Source of the DNA: J051 sp040752255
GTDB lineage: Bacteria; Armatimonadota; Fimbriimonadia; Fimbriimonadales; ATM1
NCBI GenBank assembly: GCA_040752255.1
Contig: JBFMFD010000031.1
Span: 1-20,422 of the forward strand
Length of the DNA: 20,422 bases
Direction: 5' to 3'
In this document: one piece after another, positions 15,042-20,422 of the stretch
Numbering within the stretch: position 1 is the stretch's first letter
How the letters are laid out: every line of letters starts with the position of its first letter
Translations under genes and position numbers: made by a program
The notes under the pieces: generated by a model
Databases searched by the model: none
What the model was told of the DNA's origin: nothing
What the model saw: the letters and a program-made list of their open reading frames with translations, nothing else

Positions 15042-15458
15042 CTACTCACCGATGATGATCCTGTCCTTACCGTCAAACTTCGGTGAGAAAACGGACACTG
15101 CGACGACATCGTCGCCATGAGGGGTGAAAGCGTGAGGTGTGCCCTGGGGAATGAACATCAGGTCTCCTGCCCGCACGACGCGCTCCTGATCCCCCAAGCG
15201 CATGGTTCCCGAGCCGCGCACGATGACGACGGTTTCGTCGTGCTTGGCGTGGTAGTGGGCGGGTACGGGGGACGACGTGTTGATCAGGTTCACCGTGGCG
15301 TTCACGCCTTCGGCGAAGAGATGGGCGCCCTTGTCGGGGTGCTCCTTCTTGAGGGCGTCGGCTACGCCGACTGCCGAGTCGAGGCGTGGCGCGGGGTCGT
15401 CTCCGCAGAGAGCCACGGCGGCGACCAAGAGGACGAAGGGAAGAAGAAGCCGCTTCAT
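15042..15458 (-). CDS. Secreted single-domain cupin protein
   Basis: The 138-residue protein begins with a signal peptide (MKRLLLPFVLLVAAVALCGD). Cys18 might serve as a lipobox Cys (AVALC), making it a possible lipoprotein. The rest is one cupin barrel. Motif 1 has the metal ligands His68 and His70 (AHYHAKHDE) with Glu75, and motif 2 (GDLMFIPQGTPHAF) has the fourth ligand His109. All four ligands are present, so it probably binds a divalent metal. The reaction is unknown, as cupins range from enzymes to sensors. The start at 15458 is chosen for the signal peptide; the frame stays open to 15539 but that extension looks non-coding. CATAAT at 15470-15465 on the minus strand sits 6 nt before the ATG. 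The gene is divergent from the dioxygenase gene, 70 bp away. Confidence 0.88.
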   Translation of the reverse strand: MKRLLLPFVLLVAAVALCGDDPAPRLDSAVGVADALKKEHPDKGAHLFAEGVNATVNLINTSSPVPAHYHAKHDETVVIVRGSGTMRLGDQERVVRAGDLMFIPQGTPHAFTPHGDDVVAVSVFSPKFDGKDRIIIGE

Positions 15459-15464
15459 GCCTGG

Positions 15465-15470
15465 ATTATG
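15465..15470 (-). promoter_or_regulatory. -10 box of the cupin gene, leaderless configuration
   Basis: On the minus strand CATAAT (five of six) ends 6 nt before the ATG at 15458. No convincing -35 and only a fragmentary AGG in place of a Shine-Dalgarno can be seen. Confidence 0.4.
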
Positions 15471-15528
15471 CCTCGGCGGGGGAATTGCGGGGAACCGACC
15501 GCAGGGACTCTCCGTTATACGAATCGGA

Positions 15529-16284
15529 ATGCGGGGCATCCAGGAGACGTTCGGGGCTCAAGGTTTCTACCTTGCCAAGCGGGTTTTCGGCGGGGACTTG
15601 CTGGCCGCGATGGCAACCGACTTCGACCGCATCGTGGCGCAGCTCATCACGTCCGGCGAGGATGTAAACGCCCGTTGGAGTCGCGCCGAGCCGGGCACGA
15701 CGGTTGTTCACACTCACAACGTGCAGCAATACTCCGGCGTGTGGCTGCGCGCCCTGCTGCACGAGCCGTTCCTCGAAATGTCGCGTGAGATCCTCGGGCC
15801 GGACATCGTGCTGCACCACACGAAGCTGTTTCTGAAGTTCGCGGAAGAGGGAGCGTCGTTCCCGATGCACCAAGACTGGAGCTACTTCCCGATGGAGAGG
15901 GACACGATGATAGCGGCAGTTATCCATCTGACCGAGGCGACCGACGAGATGGGCTGCTTCCGGGTGTACCCAGGCTCCCACAAGCGCGGGCGCATTGCAA
16001 ACTCCTCCGGCAGCACGGACAGCGAAGAGATGCGCGAGTTCCCGATGGACGGCGCAACCATCATCGAGGCGGAGGCGGGTGACGTGCTGTTCTTCCACTA
16101 CTTCCTGGTGCACGGATCGCCGCCGAACCGTTCCAGCAAGGCGCGCAAGACTGTGCTGGTTCAGATGCACGCGGGATACGACCGCTTGGAGAACGGCGGC
16201 AACGCGCACCCCTACGAGGGGCTTGTGCTCTGCGGGTGGAATGCGTTTGCTACGCGTGCGTGGGCGAATCGGTCAAAGGCCTGA
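15529..16284 (+). CDS. Phytanoyl-CoA dioxygenase (PhyH)-family Fe(II)/2-oxoglutarate oxygenase
   Basis: The 251-residue protein is a double-stranded beta-helix oxygenase of the PhyH group. The iron triad is His114 and Asp116 in MHQDWSYFP and His195 in FLVHGSPPNRS. Arg206 (SSKARKT) is placed to bind the 2-oxoglutarate carboxylate, and CFRVYPGSHKRG (143-154) is a hallmark segment. The family hydroxylates varied small molecules (fatty acyl-CoAs, ectoine, secondary metabolites, phosphonates), and the substrate cannot be deduced. The start at 15529 gives the normal length. The frame continues upstream to 15277, but that stretch lies antisense to the cupin gene and looks non-coding. There is no clear Shine-Dalgarno. 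TATACG at 15516-15521 sits 7 nt before the ATG. It ends 6 bp from the convergent carbonic anhydrase gene. Confidence 0.92.
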   Translation: MRGIQETFGAQGFYLAKRVFGGDLLAAMATDFDRIVAQLITSGEDVNARWSRAEPGTTVVHTHNVQQYSGVWLRALLHEPFLEMSREILGPDIVLHHTKLFLKFAEEGASFPMHQDWSYFPMERDTMIAAVIHLTEATDEMGCFRVYPGSHKRGRIANSSGSTDSEEMREFPMDGATIIEAEAGDVLFFHYFLVHGSPPNRSSKARKTVLVQMHAGYDRLENGGNAHPYEGLVLCGWNAFATRAWANRSKA

Positions 16285-16290
16285 AGGGCT

Positions 16291-16875
16291 TTACTCGCCA
16301 TCGAGGGCAACGACCTCGCCGGACGCCATGTCAAGCACTGCGGGCACGCAGCGGCACTCGCCGGCGCGCGTGGCGGAGCGCAGCGGCGGACACAGCGACA
16401 CGAGGCGATCCGCGGCGAGCCGCGCGTTCTCGCTCACCAGTTCTTCGATGGTGGGGCTACCGATCTTTCGACGCGCCTGGTTCAGGGCCGGACCGATGTG
16501 CGTGCTGACCCACGACGAGGAGTACCCCTTCTCAAGCGCCGCCGAGACTGCAAGGCAACCCGAGTGGCCGAGCACGACGACCAACGGCACATTGAAGTGG
16601 CCGACAGCCAGGTCAATCGCCCATTGCACGCTCTCGGCGGCGACGTTCCCCGGAACCCTGGCGACGAAGAGCGCCCCGAGCGGCTGGTCGAAGATGACCT
16701 CCGGGGCGACGCGGCTGTCGGAGCAGGCAACCACGGCGGCGATCGGGGACTGTTTTTCCGCGAGGGCACGTCGAATCTCGGCGGGGTAAGCGCGGGTTAC
16801 GGGCTCGCCGGCGACGTACCTTTGGTTTCCCTCGAGCAGTTCGAGTAGCGCCTCGCGGGGTGTTGGGCGGTCCAT
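16291..16875 (-). CDS. Beta-class carbonic anhydrase
   Basis: The 194-residue enzyme interconverts CO2 and bicarbonate. The zinc ligands are Cys51 and Asp53 (CSDSRV) and His104 and Cys107 (GHSGC), with the Asp53-Arg55 dyad intact. The flanking ARVPGNVAAESVQWAI and HFNVPLVVVLGHSGC are typical. The two Cys at 174 and 176 (ECRC) near the C terminus are an extra feature. GHSGC replaces the more common GHTxCG but keeps both metal ligands. The ATG at 16875 is chosen to match the usual start of the family just before the helix PREALLELLEGNQRYV. An in-frame GTG at 16902 has no ribosome binding site. Upstream, CAGAAT (four of six) lies 8 nt from the ATG. The enzyme is probably cytoplasmic, since no signal peptide is visible. 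Confidence 0.94.
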   Translation of the reverse strand: MDRPTPREALLELLEGNQRYVAGEPVTRAYPAEIRRALAEKQSPIAAVVACSDSRVAPEVIFDQPLGALFVARVPGNVAAESVQWAIDLAVGHFNVPLVVVLGHSGCLAVSAALEKGYSSSWVSTHIGPALNQARRKIGSPTIEELVSENARLAADRLVSLCPPLRSATRAGECRCVPAVLDMASGEVVALDGE

Positions 16876-16931
16876 TGTTCTTGATTCTGACCGATTCACC
16901 ACCCAAGAAGCGCGCCAAGCATAGGGGGTGT

Positions 16932-16968
16932 TCGCGAGACGCTCACGCTCCCTGGAGCGTGCTGAGGG
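16932..16968. repeat. 37-nt palindromic intergenic repeat, copy 1
   Basis: This copy matches 17016-17052 at 36 of 37 positions. Its core is the inverted repeat CACGCTCC-CT-GGAGCGTG, able to form a 7-bp hairpin with a CCTG loop. It lies between the divergent carbonic anhydrase and purL genes. A further GGCGAGC follows both copies, offset by 2 nt, so the element may be longer. Confidence 0.85.
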
Positions 16969-17015
16969 ACGGCGAGCCTCCCCAGCGAACCCTGCAGGCC
17001 ATGCACCAACCGTGC

Positions 17016-17052
17016 TCGCGAGACGCTCACGCTCCCTGGAGCGTGTTGAGGG
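17016..17052. repeat. 37-nt palindromic intergenic repeat, copy 2
   Basis: This is the second copy, in the same orientation, 84 bp downstream of copy 1 and separated from it by 47 bp of unique sequence. The only difference is a C-to-T change after the palindrome. It ends 34 bp before the purL -10 box. Confidence 0.85.
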
Positions 17053-17064
17053 GGCGAGCGCTCG

Positions 17065-17092
17065 CTTGGTTGGGCGGCAGCCGTTCTATAAT
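17065..17092 (+). promoter_or_regulatory. purL promoter giving a leaderless transcript
   Basis: A perfect TATAAT at 17087-17092 lies 7 nt before the purL ATG at 17100, so transcription would start at or next to the start codon. CTTGGT at 17065-17070 with a 16-nt spacer is a weak -35. A 12-bp palindrome GCGAGCGCTCGC (17054-17065) abuts it and could be an operator. No Shine-Dalgarno is visible before the ATG, in keeping with leaderless translation. Confidence 0.6.
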
Positions 17093-17099
17093 CTGCGAC

Positions 17100-19487
17100 A
17101 TGCCTGTGGAGCCGCAGAGGACAAAGAGTCATCGAGAGTTGGGCTTGAGCGATGCCGAGTACGCGGCGATCGAGCGTGGCCTGGGTCGAGAGCCGTCGCC
17201 GACCGAGTTGGGCATGTTTGCCGTTCTGTGGAGCGAGCACTGCAGTTACAAGTCCAGCCGGAACGTGTTGAAGTTCTTCTCCCGCTACCGTGAAAGCGTC
17301 GAGGGCGCGGGGCTGGAGAACGCCGGAGTGGTGGATATTGGCGGTGGCTGGGGAGTCGCGTTCAAGATTGAAAGCCACAACCATCCGAGCGCGGTCGAGC
17401 CGTACCAGGGGGCTGCGACGGGGGTGGGCGGCATCATCCGCGATGTCCTTACGATGGGTGCGCGGCCGATCGCCTGCCTCGACTCACTGCGCTTTGGCGA
17501 CCCCGGGGCGAGCGCGCTCGACCGGCGGCTCTTCGACGGCGTAGTGCGCGGCATCGGCGGTTACGGCAACTGCATCGGCGTGCCGACGGTCGCCGGGGAC
17601 ATCCAGTTTCACGGACGGTACTCCGGGAGCCCGCTTGTCAATGCGATGTGTGTTGGCATTGTTCGGATGGACCGCATTGCGACCGCGTCGGCGGACGCCG
17701 TGGGCGCTGTCGTGGTGTACCTCGGCAGCGCGACCGGGCGTGACGGGATTCACGGAGCATCCTTCGCAAGCGAAGTGTTGGGCGAAGACAGCGAGAGCAA
17801 GCGCCCGAACGTGCAGATCGGTGACCCGTTCGCGGGCAAACTGCTCATCGAGGCGACGCTCGAAGCGCTCGAGACGGGTGCGATTCTCGCGATTCAAGAC
17901 ATGGGCGCAGCCGGGCTGACCTGCAGCACGTGCGAGATGAGCGCAAAGGGCGGAAGCGGGATGGAGATTGACCTCGACGCCGTACCGCTTCGCGACGCAA
18001 CGATGCGAGCCGACGAAATCATGCTGAGCGAGACGCAGGAGAGGATGCTTGCCGTCGTCGAGCCCGGGCGCGAAGGCGAGGTCATGGCCGTGTTCGAGAA
18101 GTGGGGCTTGCCCGCTTCGGTCATCGGGCGCGTGACGGACTCGGGGCGCGTGGCCGTGCGGCATAGGGGCGAGGTGGTAGCCGACGTTCCGGCGGAGTTC
18201 ATCGCGGACGGCTGTCCGGTGGTTGACCTGCCGGTGAAGGAGCCGGAGAGCGTGGCTGAGGCGCGCGCGTTCTGTCCTCAAGATGTTCCGATCCCGCGGG
18301 ACTTGGGCAGCGCGCTGCTCTCGCTGCTCGGCTCTCCGAACATCGCGAGCCGACGGTGGGTTTATGAGCAGTACGACTATACAGTTCAGACTCGGACGGC
18401 CGTGCCACCCGGCGTTGGAGACGCCGCCGTGCTCGCGTTGCGCGAGGCGCCGGCGTCGTTGGCGATGAAGACGGACGGCAACGGCCGATGGACGTTTGCC
18501 GACCCGTACGTCGGCGGCCAGTTGGCTCTCCTCGAGGCGGCGCGTAACGTTGCTTGCACCGGTGCGCGGCCGATTGGAGCAACGGACTGCCTGAATTTCG
18601 GCGACCCCAACCGCCCGGAGGTGTTCTTTCAGTTCCGCGAGGCGGTGCGCGGGCTTGCAGACGCGGCGGAGGCGCTGGAGATTCCGGTGTTGAGCGGCAA
18701 CGTGAGTTTCTACAATGAGACGTCGCTCGGCGAGGTGTTGCCGACGCCGGTCGTGGGCGTTGTCGGCGTGCTCGCGGAGGGGGTGAAGCCTCTGGGCATG
18801 GCGTTCCCGCAGAGCCGCGGCTACATCTATCTGGTTTCCGGTCATTGGACGATGCGGCACGAGTCCATCGGCGCCAGCGAGTACCTCGCGACCGTTCACG
18901 GAATCGAGGCAGGTCAGCCGGAAGCGCCGGATCTCACGAGCGAGAAGTCGTTGCTGCGCTTCATGGAGAGATCGGCAAGCGAGGGACTGGCGGACTGCGC
19001 GCATGACGTGTCGGAGGGTGGCCTCGCCGTGGCGGTGGCGGAGATGTGCATCGCGGGGGGCGTCGGCGCGCACGTGCTGCTCGACTCGGAGGAGCACTAT
19101 CTGAAGCACATCTTGGGGCCGGTGCTGCACAACATGACAGCGCAGGGCGCGGCTCCGAGCGAGGCGATTTATCGCTCGCTCCTCGACGAGGAGAGGCAGC
19201 ACGACCCGTGGGCGTTCAGCGAGCGGGTTGATTCGCACCTGTTTGGCGAGACGCCGTCGCGGATCGTGCTTGGAATCTCAGCCGAGAAGTGTGCTGGTGG
19301 CGCCGTCGAGCGGATGATCGAGATTGCGTCGGAGCTGGGCCTGTACCTCAACTGCATTGGGTCCTTCGACATCGCCCATCGGCACCTGCAGTTCCTTCGC
19401 CCGGGCGAGAGCCTGTTCCGCGTAACGCTGGAGGACGCGACGCAGGCATACGAGCGGTGTTTGCCGGTGGCGATGGGTGAGGAATGA
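17100..19487 (+). CDS. purL: Phosphoribosylformylglycinamidine synthase subunit PurL
   Basis: The 795-residue enzyme catalyses the ATP-dependent amidation of FGAR to FGAM in purine synthesis, using ammonia from PurQ with PurS as partner. Neither partner is in view. Signature segments are ELGMFAVLWSEHCSYKSSR with the catalytic-region His47, IESHNHPSAVEPYQGAATGVGG (90-111), FASEVLGEDSESKRPNVQIGDPF (222-244), QDMGAAGLTCSTCEMSAKGG (266-285), VLSGNVSFYNET (530-541) and AHDVSEGGLAVAVAEM (634-649). This is the small type without a glutaminase domain. At 795 residues it is longer than the usual 720-760. The extra length seems to be an insertion at about 662-711. The ATG at 17100 follows a perfect -10 box; the frame runs open upstream through two copies of a repeat, which is not coding. 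A possible SRPBCC gene follows after 27 nt. Confidence 0.97.
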   Translation: MPVEPQRTKSHRELGLSDAEYAAIERGLGREPSPTELGMFAVLWSEHCSYKSSRNVLKFFSRYRESVEGAGLENAGVVDIGGGWGVAFKIESHNHPSAVEPYQGAATGVGGIIRDVLTMGARPIACLDSLRFGDPGASALDRRLFDGVVRGIGGYGNCIGVPTVAGDIQFHGRYSGSPLVNAMCVGIVRMDRIATASADAVGAVVVYLGSATGRDGIHGASFASEVLGEDSESKRPNVQIGDPFAGKLLIEATLEALETGAILAIQDMGAAGLTCSTCEMSAKGGSGMEIDLDAVPLRDATMRADEIMLSETQERMLAVVEPGREGEVMAVFEKWGLPASVIGRVTDSGRVAVRHRGEVVADVPAEFIADGCPVVDLPVKEPESVAEARAFCPQDVPIPRDLGSALLSLLGSPNIASRRWVYEQYDYTVQTRTAVPPGVGDAAVLALREAPASLAMKTDGNGRWTFADPYVGGQLALLEAARNVACTGARPIGATDCLNFGDPNRPEVFFQFREAVRGLADAAEALEIPVLSGNVSFYNETSLGEVLPTPVVGVVGVLAEGVKPLGMAFPQSRGYIYLVSGHWTMRHESIGASEYLATVHGIEAGQPEAPDLTSEKSLLRFMERSASEGLADCAHDVSEGGLAVAVAEMCIAGGVGAHVLLDSEEHYLKHILGPVLHNMTAQGAAPSEAIYRSLLDEERQHDPWAFSERVDSHLFGETPSRIVLGISAEKCAGGAVERMIEIASELGLYLNCIGSFDIAHRHLQFLRPGESLFRVTLEDATQAYERCLPVAMGEE

Positions 19488-19514
19488 GATCGCGTGAACG
19501 TATGAAGGGTGGCA

Positions 19515-20018
19515 ATGGCGGTCGTGTTTGAACAGAGCGTTGACGTGATGGCGGAGCAGGAGGAAGCGCTGAACGCCGTGGGCAACCTGATGGAGCGCGG
19601 TCACTACCTGCCTTCGAGCGCCATCGCGATTCGTGAGCTCGCGCCGAAGCCCTACAGCGAGTCGGAGGCCTTCCTGCCGGGCCAGCGGGTCGCGCTGCTG
19701 GTGGATGGGAAGACGCGAGAGCACGAAATCGTCGCGGTTCAGATGTGGCACGAGGCGGAGGCGGGCGTACGCGAAGTCGTGCGCAACAGCACAACGGGTG
19801 AGACGCTCGACTGGCGGCTCTCGGAGTTGATTCCCGGCACCGTGCGGGTGACGCTCACCTACCACGCCGAGGTGAACCCGATCGCCCGCATCGCGATGGC
19901 GCGGGGCTTGAAGCGGTTCTGGGGCGAGGCACTCGACCGCTTGCGCGTGCACCTTGAGGACAAGAAGACCTTTTCGGGGCCGCGAACGTGGGCGCCGAAG
20001 CCGACAGACCAGCTTTAG
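19515..20018 (+). CDS. Conserved hypothetical protein, possible SRPBCC (START-like) fold
   Basis: The 167-residue soluble protein has no signal peptide or membrane segment. The order of elements resembles the SRPBCC/Bet v1-like superfamily: an N-terminal strand and helices, a run of strands (about 47-112, including RVALLVDG, HEIVAVQMW, VREVVRNS, LDWRLSELIPGTVRVTLTYHAEV), then a long C-terminal helix (about 117-150, with ARGLKRFWGEALDRLRVHLE). Such proteins bind small hydrophobic ligands or act as polyketide-cyclase-like enzymes. No catalytic motif is visible, so the function is unknown. The ATG at 19515 has AAGGGT just upstream; a GTG at 19509 is in frame but lacks a ribosome binding site. 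It starts 27 nt after purL and is probably co-transcribed, though no functional link is evident. Its stop codon overlaps that of the convergent gene by 4 nt. Confidence 0.72.
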   Translation: MAVVFEQSVDVMAEQEEALNAVGNLMERGHYLPSSAIAIRELAPKPYSESEAFLPGQRVALLVDGKTREHEIVAVQMWHEAEAGVREVVRNSTTGETLDWRLSELIPGTVRVTLTYHAEVNPIARIAMARGLKRFWGEALDRLRVHLEDKKTFSGPRTWAPKPTDQL

Positions 20019-20422
20019 TGCTCGGGCTGCTTCTGGGGCTCAGGACGGAGCGGGCACGGCGCGTGCGGCGGGCGGGTCTTTCGCGTAGCGAGATAGGTTG
20101 CAACAGCCGCACAACAAAGGGCGAGCAGCCACTTGACGGATGGCGCCATGCCGGTGAACGCCGAGAAGAGCACGACCGACAGCGCGATCATCGAGATTGC
20201 GAGGATCTTGTGAGGCAGGCTGATGCTCCGGTCGTTCCGCCAAGCGATGAGCGGCGGGCCCAGGCGCGGGTGCTCTAGGAGGCGCTGCTCCAGTTTCGGG
20301 TTGCTGCGCGCGAAGCACCATGCCGCAAAGATGACGAAGATGGTAGTTGGCAGCCCGGGGATAACGACGCCGACCGCCCCAACGCCCATGAATACGAATC
20401 CGGCGGCAAGCAGGAGCGGTCG
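20015..20422 (-). CDS. YbaN/DUF454-family inner membrane protein, 5' end outside the window
   Basis: The visible 135 codons cover nearly the whole of a small membrane protein. The frame remains open to the window edge (reading RPLLLAAGFVF before the first in-window Met at 20389), so the true start lies beyond 20422. The signature is GVGAVGVVIPGLPTTIFVIFAAWCFARSNP, followed by an amphipathic region (LEHPRLGPPLIAWRNDRSISLPHK) and two further membrane helices, ending in a Pro-rich tail. The family is widespread, and its molecular function is not established. The stop codons of this gene and of the gene on the other strand share the four bases TTAG. Confidence 0.88.
   Translation of the reverse strand, partial: RPLLLAAGFVFMGVGAVGVVIPGLPTTIFVIFAAWCFARSNPKLEQRLLEHPRLGPPLIAWRNDRSISLPHKILAISMIALSVVLFSAFTGMAPSVKWLLALCCAAVATYLATRKTRPPHAPCPLRPEPQKQPEH

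Noticed and set aside
16275..16292. Possible bidirectional terminator between the dioxygenase and carbonic anhydrase genes
   Set aside because: AAAGGCC against GGGCTTT has an internal mismatch and a short stem that overlaps both coding ends. It is too weak to call.
16932..17052. A two-repeat CRISPR-like arrangement (37-nt repeats, 47-nt spacer)
   Set aside because: There are only two units, the repeats are internally palindromic over most of their core, no cas gene is nearby, and the repeat-like sequence continues past the repeat end with a 2-nt offset. A dispersed intergenic repeat fits better.
17484..19238. A 584-codon minus-strand open frame inside purL
   Set aside because: The plus strand encodes a full PurL with all its motifs. 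The antisense product is Arg/His/Ala-rich without any recognisable domain.

Overview
This is a chromosomal window from a GC-rich, diderm bacterium. The outer-membrane evidence is a predicted beta-barrel protein ending in Phe and an O-antigen-ligase-like membrane protein. Class A and class B penicillin-binding proteins (PBPs) and an RseB-like sigma regulator add further envelope functions. The gene style resembles Armatimonadota (Fimbriimonas-like), but that placement is a guess from style, not from a marker gene. I see no phage, IS element, plasmid gene or CRISPR-Cas system, so the window reads as core genome.

Layout. 3-1022: a small unknown secreted protein (minus) divergent from a small outer-membrane beta-barrel protein (plus). 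1105-7241: a tight plus-strand run of ECF sigma factor, one-pass anti-sigma factor, MucB/RseB-like protein, PBP1A-type class A PBP and class B PBP2. The genes overlap by 4-8 nt except for one 33-nt gap, which suggests an envelope-stress module tied to peptidoglycan synthesis. 11178-7192: a minus-strand polysaccharide operon of two related GT2 glycosyltransferases and an O-antigen ligase/polymerase fused to a TPR-like tail. Its last gene overlaps the 3' end of PBP2 by 50 bp. 11258-12536: a candidate c-di-AMP (ydaO-type) riboswitch followed by a secreted LysM-SH3-SH3-NlpC/P60 hydrolase. 12563-12638: tRNA-Glu(TTC).

14112-12661: a CPA1-type cation/proton antiporter with a C-terminal RCK_C/TrkA-C domain (minus). 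15458-14154: a periplasmic cupin and a TIGR01777-family SDR (minus). 15529-16284: a phytanoyl-CoA dioxygenase-like enzyme (plus). 16875-16291: a beta-carbonic anhydrase (minus). 17100-19487: purL, preceded by two copies of a 37-nt palindromic repeat, then a possible SRPBCC-fold protein, and finally a YbaN/DUF454 membrane protein that runs off the right edge.

The most interesting signals are the candidate riboswitch, whose closing stem would reach into the ribosome binding site of the wall hydrolase; the linkage of sigma/anti-sigma/RseB to two PBPs; the doubled Cys-rich tail of the class A PBP; and a set of genes without a good Shine-Dalgarno but with a -10 box 6-9 nt before the start codon, clearest at purL, which suggests leaderless transcripts. 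I do not find a convincing wholly new multi-gene system here.
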